Notes: generated from the sequence alone by a model not told the origin. DNA of 64,000 nt from Symsagittifera roscoffensis (GCF_963678635.1 NC_087070.1:19501318-19565317); one strand, 5' to 3'; positions 46,735 through 58,972 are shown, numbered from the stretch's first letter. Translations and numbers: made by a program.

Positions 46735-47095
46735 AAAGTTTTGGTCTTTTTTTAGGTCACCCAATTTGATTTCAAGAGCTAACCAATAAACTATAAGGAC
46801 CTTATTTCGCTTAAAAAAAATTGTTTGCACCGCAAGCAAATTTTTGCAAAAAAGAGCAAAAAATGACTTTTTGAGCACTTTACAAAAATTGACCAAAAAC
46901 TTGCGTTTTTCGGCGAGCGCTCCCAGCCCAAGTTTAGTTATATTGGCGCCTTCAGAATTCAGAATTTTTTGAGGTAGTTCAGCCATAAATGGATGTTTTG
47001 AAATCTTATCGAAGTGAGAACCGTTGGAAAAATTTAACAACCAGAATTGAAGAGAAAAGGCGGTCACCCCCCCCCCCCCCCCCCCCTCGCGCCCT
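46735..47095. mobile_element. hAT-type MITE, degenerate copy
   Basis: The interior matches the 16683-17111 copy (CACCGCAAGCAAATTTTTG, CGGCGAGCGCTCCCAGCCC, ATATTGGCGCC). A run of about 20 C sits near 47066-47087, close to the right end. Terminal repeats are not intact. Confidence 0.7.
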
Positions 47096-48470
47096 CGGCA
47101 TGCTACTGAACAATTTATATCTTCAAACTACTAACGAAACCAAGTAAGTCAGTGCTGAATCCCATCCTTTCTGAATAAGCAGAATTTCATCAGAAAGACA
47201 AAGCTCAATCAATGAATTAACCATGAGGTAGAAAACAAAAAAATGCTTGTAACAATTACTTACTGTCGGCAAGCTCTGAAACAACCTACGTTTAATTCTA
47301 TAACACTAATTTATTTTCAAGAATATTCATTGGTTAAAATAGTAGTTTTTGGAATGTTTTTACTGGCTCTCAACGTCTATGAAAAAAAAACATAAAAAAT
47401 ACACATAGCGTGTTTTATTTCATTTTGACATATTCACTGAGCTGCATAAAAGCCATTTACGCACAAGAGTGTTAGCACGAAAAATATTGCGTGTTAAGTG
47501 TCCAAGTTAACCTAAATTTGCAATTTTCAAACCGCCATTAATTTATGCATATAAAAAAACTCGGTTGAAAAATTGCTATTTTAAAAAACAAAAATTGTCA
47601 GAAAAACAAAAAACCATACTCAGCGAAAACAATTCATCGTTCTCTTCAAAAACATTCCTGAAAATTTTTTACTTTGGGGAGAGAAGTTATAGTTGAAACA
47701 TAAATTAAACTTGCAACTTTTTTTCACGGCATAACTTCAAGTATAGCGTAAAATTTTCTTCGACATAAACTTAAGTAAAAATGAAATGATTTTTTTAAAA
47801 AAACAATTTTAAGTGTTGGTACAATATGAACAAACTTTATTTTTATTTTTTTGTATAAACTCGTCAAAATTCCACAAAAATTATCACAGTTAAAAAAATA
47901 AAAGGTGAGTCTTGGGTGTCAAAACATTTTAGAATGAATATGAAATGTATTCAAAAAAGACAGGTAGAATATATCATAGACTAAAAAATCGTGTCAAAAA
48001 TTGAGTAAGAAATTACTTGTTAAGAATCGATCAAATTTAAACTACGATCTTCAACACAAACATTCTGTTACAATCTTCAAAATATGCAGCAAAAAAGATC
48101 ACGTGGGCGCGAAAAATCATATGAAAAAAACTTTCAGTTGCAATTTAAGCTGCTCTTTATAGATTTTTCAAGAAAATTGTTTCCGTAGGTGGTAAAGTTT
48201 ACTTAAAAGTTTTGCTATTTAGAAATTGACGCCTGTCATCTATATCATTTCTTGAACTGTTTTGAATGTCTTCAACTTCATAAATAACAACGAGCTCAGT
48301 GCCAGTCGTGTTTTTGTTCAATATTTATCATGAAGCCGGGGGATTCTAAAAAATCTAATTCTCAGCAAAACTTTCTTCTATTATTCAATTAAAAATTCTC
48401 GGTCACCAAACATAGCCCGAACCATTTTGTTCTTTCTGAACTTCAACTAACAAAAAGAACAGGAAACCAA
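47096..48470. other. Unassigned sequence with one reversed dispersed-repeat copy
   Basis: Around 47450-47560, AAAATATTGCGTGTTAAGTG followed by GCAATTTTCAAACCGCCATT reads as the reverse complement of the GGCCAATTTGGGACAATTAA module of the 11.9-17.6 kb repeat. No gene seen. Confidence 0.5.
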
Positions 48471-49800
48471 ATTGAAAATCAAAACTCAACTACCACAATG
48501 GACCGACGAATAATTCAACCACGACAAAATAGGACTCTAGCAACACCACAAGTCCAATTCAACAAACCCCCATCCCCAACATCAACTCCCCTAGATTTTT
48601 CAAGCAACAAATACAAAGCAAACATCCATCTGTGAGTTTGACATCGCAACAACATACACCAATTTATTTATCAGATCACTTAGGTTCAAAACCCACTTCT
48701 GAACAAATTAGAGAAAACCCATTCAACCCCCCACCTCTTCACGTAGGCTCCCACATTGGATAAACTACATATTTACTCAATGCGAGCCAAACCATGTTAG
48801 CGAACCAATAGATATTTCCCCAGGTAAAACTTTATCATTGCCAGAAACACTGTCCCTTCCATCAACACCTTCAATAAAAAGTATAACAGCATTAAGAACT
48901 TTTCCAACAAACAATCATTTAAGCGACAGATATCAGGAACAAAAAAAAAGTACAAGTAAGCCCCACGATTAGATTGGAATCCATTTATAGCACCACCTAC
49001 TCTATTTGGAAACTATCCAGACAGTAATTGCTTTTACAATTGAGCGATAAGTAGGTTACAATACAGAGTTCATATATACAAAGATATTCAGGAGCACAAA
49101 ATTCAAATACAAATCTTAGTAAACGAATTTGAAATAAGGATAGAAACAACAACCTGGTAATTCACCCGTTACCCTTGTCTCAACCAGATAAAAAATCACA
49201 GTTCAGTCTTTTCCTCCTCCGTTTATATGCACAGAATTAGTCTACTAATACGATAGATACACTAAAAAGACAATAGGCTACATAACATTCCACAACCCAT
49301 TTTCAGGATTTTCGTGAACAGATATCTCTTAACGCGTTTATCAAGAAACTCCGCTCACCTCCTAGTACATCCTGAACCAACAATTCATAACAAGCCCTCT
49401 CCCTGAACAGGACCACATGACGTCCTCGTAAATCATAATGATTGCGAAGATCAACAACAAAAAAACTCTACACAAATATGCAATGACCCAAGTCACACAA
49501 AGTGAATCAGAACTACAAACAGTCGAGTCAGCTAATGTATTTGCAACACTTTGTTCAAAAAGCTAAGCTAACATTCTCTCAGATTGTAAATTCACAGCAA
49601 ATTTTTCTGGAAAGAATCTACATTGCTCTCAAAGCTCCAATTGAAACAAAAAAAATAGACTCAATCTTGAATCTTTTTACCAGCCGAAAATTGAAGGACT
49701 AAAACTTCTTAACTCTGAAGACTGCAAAATGAAATCAAACGTTCAAAATTGATAAAAACGAAAAAACAATTTTCAAAAATTATTATATTTTCACATTCCA

Positions 49801-49923
49801 GATTCAGCACGTCAAGCAGAATATGAACAACACCAACTAGATGGAAGGTATCGTTATCACGATGCACACGGACGCTCAAATTACGACATTCACGATAAAG
49901 TTTGGATATCTCATTTGGAATAA
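49801..49923 (+). pseudogene. Integrase C-terminal-like fragment
   Basis: A 40-codon frame ending RYHDAHGRSNYDIHDKVWIS then HLE and a stop. A basic, tyrosine-rich helix followed by a (G)DKVW(I/L) strand is typical of the C-terminal part of Ty3/Gypsy-type integrases; here glycine is replaced by histidine. The frame has no start of its own and lies in a decayed element. The assignment rests on one motif and position. Confidence 0.4.
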
Positions 49924-50529
49924 ACGACCCATCGTATTGCAAAGTAAATACAAAAACTCAGAATATCAAGAAAAAATGTTTATTGAATGGAAAATCCAAC
50001 TTGAAAATGTTCAATTGAAACACAATTTAAAAGATGACACAATTTTTTATCGAGAAATCCGCTTATTTTTTTCAACAAATGACCAAGGATTTTGCAACCT
50101 CACCACTCGTACCCAGGCAACCATTGTTTGAATTCCTGAAGACTCTTTTACCACATTTAAAGATGCTAAAATTTATGCAAGAAAGATAAATTTTCACAAA
50201 ATTAGTTTATGATATCTATACTATTTGATCAAGGACCCTGATCGAAAAATATCAGATAAAAATTCATTTAGAAACATACAAAGAATACAAAACATACCAG
50301 CATGTTTTCGAACATAATCTGAAACAGAATAAACATGTAAATATTTGGAACCACTTTTTGGCACACAAAACTCGAAAAAACTAGTCTGAAAAAGGATTCC
50401 ATCCCATCCAAATAAAAAACAATGAGGATGATGAATCCAACATACCCGTCCAAATAAAATTATGAAAACACAGAAGGTAAACTCCTACCAGAAAATCGTG
50501 ACGGTAAATGACTAAAAAGATTATCACTG

Positions 50530-50739
50530 AGGTCTAACACATACTTCGGCACAATCTATCATGACATTCAACTTGATAAGAAGCTTGACTACTCCATCCG
50601 AAGAACTTTTCGAAAAATTTCCTTATCTGAAGTTGAAACACTACATCATTTATGTAAACTAGAACGAACCACGGATTTAACAATATATAATTTTAGCCAT
50701 ATTATAAATACATTATGCAGGATACCTACTATCAAGTAA
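50530..50739 (+). pseudogene. Envelope-like fragment of an endogenous retroelement
   Basis: A 69-codon frame without start, bounded by a stop at 50737. It contains SLSEVETLHHLCKLERTTDL, resembling the LHxLCELERTQxLT block found in envelope-like proteins of env-carrying Ty3/Gypsy elements. It lies about 0.6 kb after the integrase-like piece, the order expected for pol then env. Frames downstream are cut by many stops, so no functional product is expected. Confidence 0.4.
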
Positions 50740-53035
50740 TCGCTCAATTTTTTTGACTATGAAAGAAATATCCTTTCAAATTATCCTTGCACTAAAAAAG
50801 TCTCATCACTGTATGTATTTGAAGACTAAAGATGCTTCCAAAGAAGACGTTTATTTTATAAAAAAGTGTATTTTAAAGATACAAATCATCACGAACAATG
50901 TTTTTGGATCTGTCCCATGTGGATCAGAAAAAAGCCACAACGTAGTACAACTTAACCCAAACTAAGATAAGTATTATCTTCTTACACCCCAACCCACCTT
51001 AACGCCACCTAAAAGAACATTTTTACATGGAAGCATTCCCACAAGAGCTGATAACCTTAAAATAGATTTGAAATCCATAGGCATAAATTCTAAATCAAGT
51101 ATCCAACACGACATACGTACACAAAAACTTCAATAACTCCTTACAAAAATGGACACCATCCAACGACAATGTTTTGATCAAAAGATCCGAAAACTCGTTG
51201 AAACAGCCAGCTTCTCTGATGTCTATAAACAAGATATCGTTGATTACTTCATAGAAATTAAGGACTATATTCACCTCAACGGAGAAAAAATCTCCCACAA
51301 GATTTCTCACATATCAGTATCTTTAGTTTTTTCAAAAAAAACGAACTCCTAGCATTTCTAGGATGCCCTATTTCATCATAGAAAAATTGACTATATTATA
51401 CGCAATGGTCAATTCATAAGAATGTTATTTTCACTCTTTAAAAGAATCTGTAGCCCATGTGCAGTACACACATAAAAACAAATAGACAAGCTATCGTAGC
51501 AAGAATCTTATTGGCATGATTTTTTGGAAATTTCTCGGCATCAATTAATGAAGTTCTCTTAGACGTTCAAATTAGAGATTATAACAAAAAACTATCAATA
51601 AAACCAAACACATATGATACTTCACAAGACAAAATAACAACAATACACAAACACACAGGTTCATCAGAATTACACAACTTATCAAATCCTAATCATTTAC
51701 AAATAGTACCATAAGATTATAGAAACGCAATCTCCTTGGCATCACACATACACCAAAACAACGATATGCAACGATGCCCCATTTCACACATAGCATATCC
51801 GCCACAAAAAATTGATAAAACAAATGAGTAAAAAATAGATCAACCGCATACCATAACATTTTATTCTCGGAACAACCATCTTTTTAGTCCACAATGATCC
51901 GCCAGATTGGATAACTGAGTCGTTTTTTTCCTATCCGTCCAACCTTGACTGAAATAACTCTCTCGTTTTCAACTCAGACCTCGCTTCTCCTCTTTTACCC
52001 AATTCAAGCCCTAGTTTTTCTACATTTCCGTCAAACTCACCTCAAATGCATTCTGATGACTCAAAACAAACTGTTTTTGACACTCACTCCACTTTAAATA
52101 ACCCTACCATTGATACAACTGACAAGTTTTTAGACTTCGAATCAAGGCCGACGAATTTCTCATAACCAACCTTTCACCCAAGAACTCTCACTATCCCTGT
52201 AGTACTATCCACGTCCCATCGCTGACCCCATTCTTTCCCCGCTTTCCAGTCATTCCACGATACCCCAAGCCCCATAACTGATGGATAACTTGAGCTTGAT
52301 CTCGATGATTTCATACATAACCATCAACAACTTCACAACACTGACCATGAACTCACTATACATCAGTTAACCCACTCCGCTTCAACTTCAGAATCCTCCA
52401 CACCATCTCTCCTCAATGCCCCCACTTGCATCCCTATAAAACTAAATTACGCCACAACATCTCCAAGATCTTTATCTAACCGTTCGTCATCATCACAATT
52501 TATTCGAATTAACCATACTAGTCATGTTAAAAAAATTTTTTCGAAAACCTTCACTTCTTCCTCCCATTATAACTATGATAATAATACAGTAGCTTAGTAC
52601 CAACCTATCACCTATTTCGACAAATATTCCCTCCTCCCCACACTCTCCTGGATAAATAAATTTACTAGCCCACTAAAAATCCATTAGGACCAACGACGAC
52701 CATGAACTTTGCGACACCATCGTTCACCAACTCACAACTTCACTACAACTTAATCAATTTACAAAAATTGGACTATCACAAACTATTAGCCACTTCATTA
52801 CACGCAATTGTAATCAGTTTTCCAACACGCAATATGACCACACAGACATCCGCTACATCGAGGATTCACCATAAGACACCGATTCCGTAGTAAGTTCTCA
52901 ACTAACCGATTTATATTAATTAAAATTGACCACATAATTCATTTATGTAGTACCAATAAAAAGCTTGATCATTTAATTGGCCATGCATTTCATAACACCA
53001 AAGCTAACGAATACTAATTTAGCAAACTAAGGAGC

Positions 53036-53512
53036 ATGATATTAGTTGCTCGCACGAAATCAAGCTTAAAACTAAACTTACGCCTAGCCAACCATACTAC
53101 CGACTTATCCAATGTCCTTTCCTTCAAAGCTCACCATCCCAAAACCTCCATCACCGTTACATGTTCATTAGGTCCATATATACCTAGCCTTATTTTCTTA
53201 ACTTCACATATTGCATTAAATCCACTAACCTTCACGGCATCCTCCGATTTACGGCCGAGAAGTGTATACATTTTGCCCTTCCATCCCCACGAACATTTTC
53301 CCTCCTGGAAGTTCCCGCCCCGTTATCATCCCGAACGAGTATATCCAACTAGTTCAAACACCCTTTTGGAACATTTAGAAATTATTCACAACATTAAGTT
53401 TAATAACAAATTATATAATCTAATTCAGAACACTAACAACGAATTTTCCAACGCAACTGAACAAGTTAAAATCATTCGCGAACTAGCATTGCTTTGGCCA
53501 TTTTCACGTTAA
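53036..53512 (+). CDS. 158-residue open frame, not recognised
   Basis: The longest uninterrupted frame in the decayed element region. It begins with ATG (MILVARTKSSLKLNLRLANH), is rich in S, T, P, H and L, and ends LALLWPFSR. There is no recognised domain or membrane span of convincing length. It shares the C-rich, G-poor composition of its surroundings, and stop codons (often G-containing or TAA) may simply be rarer because of that. It could be the remains of a structural protein of the same or a neighbouring retroelement. Confidence 0.3.
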   Translation: MILVARTKSSLKLNLRLANHTTDLSNVLSFKAHHPKTSITVTCSLGPYIPSLIFLTSHIALNPLTFTASSDLRPRSVYILPFHPHEHFPSWKFPPRYHPERVYPTSSNTLLEHLEIIHNIKFNNKLYNLIQNTNNEFSNATEQVKIIRELALLWPFSR

Positions 53513-54074
53513 GACAATGTCAATTGAAAACCAGCAAAGATTTCAACGCCTTCTTCCAAAACTGAAACTAACTTTCCAATCGGTAATTTTTCGGAAATTA
53601 ACCCTCAGTAAGTATGAACTAATAAATGTCACAAATTATTTTGCAATATTTCACCCACCATTGCACGTGTGTCTCACCCTTTCTTTTTTGAATTCACACA
53701 TAGTTTCTCTGGAAACATTTTTTTAAATCAAAGTAAAACAAAGTTTTTCGAGTAATTTATAATAATTCTGCTGAAAAATGCTAAATGTTTGTTGTAAATT
53801 TAAAAACTGTATTAAAATTTATACGCAGCAAGGAATAAAAAAGTTTTTGCTGTAAATTCTCTACACGAAAAAATGTTTAATAATGAGTAAAAAATCAAGA
53901 TAAAACTAACTTTTTTATGTACGCTTTTTTTTCTAATTTTTACATATATCATTTGACTCGCACACACATCACGCAATGTTTCCTCATAATTCAACGCATT
54001 TTGGCACTGTAGTGTGTGAGATATGGATAAATTTCTAGCTTGACAAATAAACTGGTCACAATTTTAACTTGCTA

Positions 54075-54274
54075 NNNNNNNNNNNNNNNNNNNNNNNNNN
54101 NNNNNNNNNNNNNNNNNNNNNNNNNNNNNNNNNNNNNNNNNNNNNNNNNNNNNNNNNNNNNNNNNNNNNNNNNNNNNNNNNNNNNNNNNNNNNNNNNNNN
54201 NNNNNNNNNNNNNNNNNNNNNNNNNNNNNNNNNNNNNNNNNNNNNNNNNNNNNNNNNNNNNNNNNNNNNNNNNN
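54075..54274. other. Assembly gap, 200 N
   Basis: Exactly 200 unknown bases, a placeholder length. The right edge falls inside a hAT-type MITE, a repeat likely to break assembly. Confidence 0.99.
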
Positions 54275-54391
54275 GGTCTTTTTAGTGCTTTGGGGAGAAC
54301 TCTGAAAATCAATTTAGCCTAAAAAGATCGAAAAAAAAGTTTTTGGAAATCCGCCCCCCCCCCCCCTCGAGAAAATCCTAGATCCGCCCCT
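54275..54391. mobile_element. hAT-type MITE, right part only
   Basis: AGTGCTTTGGGGAGAACTCT, a C tract, then CTCGAGAAAATCCTAGATCC and GCCCCTG match the right end of the family. The left part is lost in the gap. Confidence 0.85.
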
Positions 54392-54805
54392 GTATATGTT
54401 ATTACACTTAAGTATACATTTTCATAAATCTATAAAAATATATATTTCAGGCTTGCGTTGAAAAAAGCTTCAGTTGAATTGACCTCTGAGAACCTCTGAT
54501 TAGCAAAAGCAACTGGGCAGCTGTCAAGAGGCTCACAGGCAATCAAACCTGTGTTCCTAATGAAAAAAAGTTGATTCATCTAAAACACTGACAATCTTGA
54601 CTAGACGACTAACTTTCAATTTGGAACATTAATTTGACTGGTTCAAATTTAAGATCGTTTTTGATGCTGAATATAACTTTGAAATAGTTCCGACTCTAGA
54701 CAAAGCTAAATTTATCAACTGATAACTCTGTGAACAAATGAAACACCTTGACTTCCTTGACTCGACGCTTTAGAGATATAAAATTTCGGATTAGTTGCTG
54801 CAAAA

Positions 54806-55429
54806 ATGCAGAAAAACGCGTTTTGTTACTTTTATTTTTTCAATTATTTTTGCTGCGGCAAAAAGTGAAATTTTACTAGATTTCGGAAATCAAATTGACA
54901 ATTTGAACCCAAAAGTTGATGACGGATGTGGAAACGAGCAAAAATTGAATGGAATTTTAATTTCTACGGATCAAAGTACTCCAGTTTTTGGGTTTGTAAC
55001 AACGGTTTTGTTTCATTTTCTGGACCGAATAACGCCTACTCACCAATCGCTTTTCCCATACCTAACCTAACAATGATAGCTCCCTTTTGGGCTGATCTGG
55101 ATAACCGGCCCGGTGGCTACCTGGCAGATAATTATAACAAGATTTTCTGGCGATTGGACTCATCGATTTCGACCCGGAGGCAGCTGTCTAAAGTTGTCAG
55201 GGAGAATGCAGCAAATGACAACTTCAGCCCAGATTGGGCTATTGTTGCGACCTGGTTCAAAGTAGGATACTTTGACTCTCATATTGATCGGAAGAACACT
55301 TTTCAAGTTTCTTTGTCATGTGAGAGGGCGAAAAAGTGTGCTACTGCTTTTTGAGTTATGAACAAATTCAATGGACTGAGAGTGATTTGCAAAAGATACA
55401 CGCACAAGCTGGCTTCAACGACATTAAAG
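54806..55429 (+). CDS. NIDO-domain protein, first exon (frame broken by two apparent 1-base losses)
   Basis: The reading frame begins with a signal-peptide-like stretch (KTRFVTFIFSIIFAAAKSEI) and then a nidogen-like domain. Visible landmarks are FWVCNNGFVSFSG, PFWADLDNR, WAIVATWFKVGYFDSHIDRK, NTFQVSLS, EQIQWTESDLQ and AQAGFND. NIDO domains occur near the N-terminus of secreted or membrane extracellular-matrix-type proteins (nidogen, tectorin, mesh and mucin-4-like). The frame shifts twice, near 54947 and 55333, each at a run of five A; one more A at each would restore it. A third A5 run (54811-54815) separates the ATG at 54806 from the signal-peptide frame, where one A fewer would be needed. 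The donor is AAAG|GTAACA, phase 1. Confidence 0.8.
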
Positions 55430-55617
55430 GTAACAAACATACTCTTAAAATAGCACCATATCAAATCAAATAGATGTCTACTTAGGTTTGGCACGCGCCT
55501 CCCCCTCAATAACTCGAAGTGAAATCTCCACCTTAGGGGTCTCGACTCCCCTTCAAACGTGCTCTCTCTTGATGAATTTCAGAAGGAATTGCGCACACAT
55601 TAGTTTCAATTTTCAGT

Positions 55618-55831
55618 CAGAGGCGGATTTAGGGGTCAAAATTTTCTAACAACTGCCTAAAGACGACTTCTTTGGCCTGTTTTTTGAAAAAATTTGGCAA
55701 AAACAGGTTCATTTTAGTGCTCTGGGAGAGCTCGGACAATCAATTTGGTCGATCTACACAAAAGTTCGACCAAAATTTTCGAAATTTTTTTGAAAATCCG
55801 CCCCCTCGAGAAAATCCTTGATCCGCCCCTG
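55618..55831. mobile_element. hAT-type MITE, short copy (about 214 bp)
   Basis: Starts CAGAGGCGGATTTAGGGG and ends CTTGATCCGCCCCTG. The flanks ATTTTCAG (allowing one extra base on the left) and ATTTGCAG match 7 of 8. About half the usual length, with an internal deletion. Confidence 0.75.
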
Positions 55832-55904
55832 ATTTGCAGCATTGGTCTATATCATTGATGGTTTTTATCGACCTTGGGCTGCTCGACTCAAGTTTCGACC
55901 GACC

Positions 55905-56255
55905 GCAGATTTTTTTCCGGGGGGGGGGGGGGTGGGTGGGCTTTTTCGAAAAAAAAATTGAAAGTTTTGTCGACCTTTTTTTTGAGTCGACTTATTTGAT
56001 TTTCTGAGCTCTCCCAAAATACTATAAGGATCCTAGTATAAGAAACCAGGTAAAAGTTTGAAAAAACAGGCTAAACATGACATGTTGAGCACTTTTTCAA
56101 AATACTTGACCAAAAAATTGCATTTTTTTCGCGCTACCTCTCAAATTTTGTTATATTGGCACCCAAGGACCGTTTAGAAAATTTTTGATGTTAGTAGGCC
56201 AAAAATGGATCTCGTAAGATTATACCAAAGGGGGACCCTTTGGAAAAATGTGGCA
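55905..56255. mobile_element. hAT-type MITE, degenerate copy
   Basis: A G tract (55919-55932), GTCGACTTATTTGATTTTC, TTGGCACCCAAGGACCG and CCAAAGGGGGACCCTTTGG follow the family order. Ends are not preserved. Confidence 0.65.
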
Positions 56256-56269
56256 ACCAGAAACTCAAA

Positions 56270-57850
56270 ATTGGCAGCCAGTAAACATAGTTGAACTCAA
56301 CGTCGAAACATATTCATTCGCACGCTAACTCGAAACATAGTTGATCACAGTCAGTCAAAACATGAAAAAAATACGGAATCGAATGGTACGGAGAAAAATT
56401 ACTAATAATTTAAGACAAAAAATAAGATATAACATGAATTTTTAATTTAAGAAAAAAGAATTTTTAATGAATAAAAATTAAAAATCTGTTAACTTTAAAT
56501 TGAGTTTTAAACGTTATCATAACGATTTTTATCATATTTAGGAAGTCAAAAACAATCAAGTTTGGTTTTTGAATTGCATAAATGATTTGGATTCAGAAAA
56601 TTTTTTGGTCCGTTAAAACGCTGATGATTAGAACGCAGTCAATCGCGGCAAACTTGAAACAACTGGCTCAAAACACAATAGGTTTGGGTTTTTGTACTTA
56701 TTCCGCCCAAAAATCAAAATTTTGGATAAAAATCATTTTGCTTCAATCTGATTGGCTAGAATTAGCCAATCGACTTTCATCACCGTCTCAAGATGTTTGT
56801 TTGCAATTTTATGTCGACTTATAAAGAAGCCGAATTGACCAAAAACATAGAATGCTTGGTTAACAATTTAAGTTTATTTCGCAAATGGTAGACCAGATAA
56901 AAAATAGCTCAAGGAAAAAATGACCACCTTTATATCTGTTCAAAAACGGCCTCGTTACCAATCGGCTAAGTGGTAAAATTGTATTAACCAAACCAATCAG
57001 TGCAACGAGTGTTTTGTTCTCTGCAATTATACATTGAAAAATACAAAATCGAAAAATTTGAAAATTCGGGCTGAATAAGTAATAAGACCCCAACTTTTCA
57101 TTGCTTGAGTTGGGCAAAACTTAGCCAGTTACGTTCAAATCAATCTCAAGAAAGCACGCTTGAAGGAAGCACAGTCGGTCACGTTTTCCATTGATTGAGC
57201 TGCGCAAAATATAGCCAGTTTGGTTCGAATCGATCACAAAAAAGCTTGTGCAAACTTGGAACTCATGTGCAAACTTGCTTGTACAAACTTGCTTAAGAAA
57301 TGCTTGCATGCTTGTGCAAACTTGCTTAAGAAACGCTTGCATGCTTGAGCAAACTTGAAACACAATTGAGCCTTTTTTTTCCGGATGAACCGGTCGAAAC
57401 ACTACAAGTTTGCGGTCGGTCGAAACTCAACAAGTTTGCAAATTGAGGAGTCCTTTCAGTCGACAAAAAGCACGCACGATATGATTACAATGGTTCACAT
57501 TTTCTATTTGCTCGAGTAGGCTGGAACGTAATCAACTCGGGTCAAAACAGCAAATAAATGGCCCGTTTGAGATGAAATTAATCAAACGCTTTATTCGTTT
57601 GGTTGAGTAGGTCGAAAAATAACCTTTTTGGACCGATTCGGTCGAAATGGAGCACGCCAGCGTTAAACACAGCCGAGGACTTTTTTCGGACGAAACGTTC
57701 AAATAATTGCTGTTTCGGGCCAAATTGGTCAACACAAAACACGCTTACATCAAACTCAATCGAGCAAAATTTTTCGGCCAATTTGGTCGAACCAAAACGC
57801 TGTTATTGAAGCAAATTTTGCTCCAGCCGTGTATGTCACAACGTATAACC
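56270..57850. repeat. Degenerate GTCGAAAC-type minisatellite
   Basis: Phrases such as CAGTCAGTCAAAACATG, GGTTGAGTAGGTCGAAAAAT, CGATTCGGTCGAAATGGAGC and AATTTGGTCGAACCAAAACG recur every 50-70 bases. A further block lies at 59150-59500. No gene; long frames here are repeat-borne. Confidence 0.55.
57240..57360. repeat. 33-bp tandem repeat, about three copies
   Basis: CAAACTTGCTTAAGAAATGC and 13 more bases repeat at 33-base steps. Translated on the minus strand it gives QVCTSMQAFLK repeated, which explains an open frame there. Confidence 0.85.
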
Positions 57851-57855
57851 TGTTA

Positions 57856-58972
57856 ACCCGGGTTGACCTCCATAGACCGAAAATGCTAATCATACAATTT
57901 CATACACTTAGTCTATGGAAAACTGCTAGTCATACAAATTTCATACATTTTTGCAAAATGAGTTAAATATTTTATAGTTGTTTTGGTATCGAAATTTGGT
58001 ATAAAAAAGGGAAAAAATGGTATGAAAAAAAATGCTAGCCATACAATTTCCATATATGGAAATTGTATGATTAGAATTTTTTTTTTAATTTTTGTGAAAA
58101 AAAAGCTTTGAACAATCAATTCAACTGCTGGCAAAACATTTAAGCGTTTTTTGGGCTGCTACGACTGAAAACTTTGACTTTTTTGATTTTTGTTTTCTGA
58201 AAAAAAATAACTAGTCATACAATTTCCATATATGGAAATTGTATGACTAGCATTTTTTTGATGAGGACGACAAAAATTTTTCAGAAATTATTTTTGAATT
58301 TGCCCCCAAAAATTTTTTTGTGTTTTTTTTCAACCGCAAATTGATTTTTTTATTTGAACAAACCTTTTTGAAAAAAAATTTTGCAATCAAAATTTCATTT
58401 TTGTGTGTATAATGTAGTCCTGGATATATTGAAATATTGGATTTTTTTTCCTTTTCTCCTCATAACTTTTTTCAAAAACGCTTAAAATTCCTCTTTCTTT
58501 TGTATGACATGTTTTTGTATGACATGTTTTTGTTTTTGATCAATGTCTGGTAATTTAAAAATTCAAATTTTAGAATTAATCATCTTTGAAAATTATTGCC
58601 AAAATTTAAAAGTTCATTACTTTCCTTATATTATTTGTCTGAGACAGAAGTATCACATATCAGGCTCTTTCCAATGCATTTTTAATGCAAGACGGCCAAA
58701 CCGTTGGTTACTACGTTTGAGTAATCAAAGTTTATGTCATTTGTGTTCGGTTACGAACACAAACAAAAAAATTTGAGAAATTAAAATGTAAAAAATCAAT
58801 ACTTTTGGTTTATGGAAAAATGCTAGTCATACAATTTCCTTATATGAAAAAAAAGTAATCATAGACCTTTCATGCAATTTTCTGCACGTATGGAATTGTA
58901 TGGAAAGTGTATGACTAGCATTTTTCCATATATGGAAATTGTATGACTAGTATTTTTGGTCATCCCGGGAAG
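57856..58972. mobile_element. Palindrome-rich element with CCCGGG ends, about 1.1 kb
   Basis: The left end CCCGGGTTGACCTCCATAGA leads into AATGCTAATCATAC. The right end GACTAGTATTTTTGGTCATC leads into CCCGGG, roughly its inverse complement. Inside, the motif CTAGTCATACAATTTCCATA and its complement occur again and again, forming short palindromes at 58035-58074 and 58211-58250 and half-sites near 57925, 58820, 58895 and 58930. No coding signal. Probably a non-autonomous DNA element. Confidence 0.6.
58211..58250. repeat. Perfect 40-bp palindrome
   Basis: CTAGTCATACAATTTCCATA is followed immediately by its exact reverse complement. A near-identical palindrome with two mismatched pairs is at 58035-58074. 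Confidence 0.95.

Larger units (their letters stand above)
48470..53740 (+). mobile_element. Decayed Ty3/Gypsy-type retroelement (C-rich, G-poor region)
   Basis: The + strand becomes clearly A- and C-rich and poor in G here, unlike either side. In-frame pieces read like retroelement proteins broken by stops: a proline-rich start at 48499 (MDRRIIQPRQNRTLATPQVQ), an integrase-C-terminal-like piece (49801-49923), an envelope-like piece (50530-50739), and serine/threonine/proline-rich frames with stops (51.9-52.7 kb). A 158-residue frame at 53036-53512 is not recognised. I found no flanking long terminal repeats by eye and no reverse transcriptase, so it is internally deleted or too worn. Limits are set by composition. 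Confidence 0.55.

Noticed and set aside
55317-55355. A 36-base GT-AG micro-intron as explanation of the second NIDO frameshift
   Set aside because: It would remove conserved domain residues (the CYCFLSYE strand); a missing A in the A5 run explains the frame better.
57240-57360. Spaced repeats considered as a CRISPR array
   Set aside because: The copies are directly adjacent 33-bp units without unique spacers, in animal DNA.
56582-57809. Open frames on both strands in the NIDO intron
   Set aside because: Explained by the GTCGAAAC minisatellite and the 33-bp tandem repeat (QVCTSMQAFLK peptide repeat).
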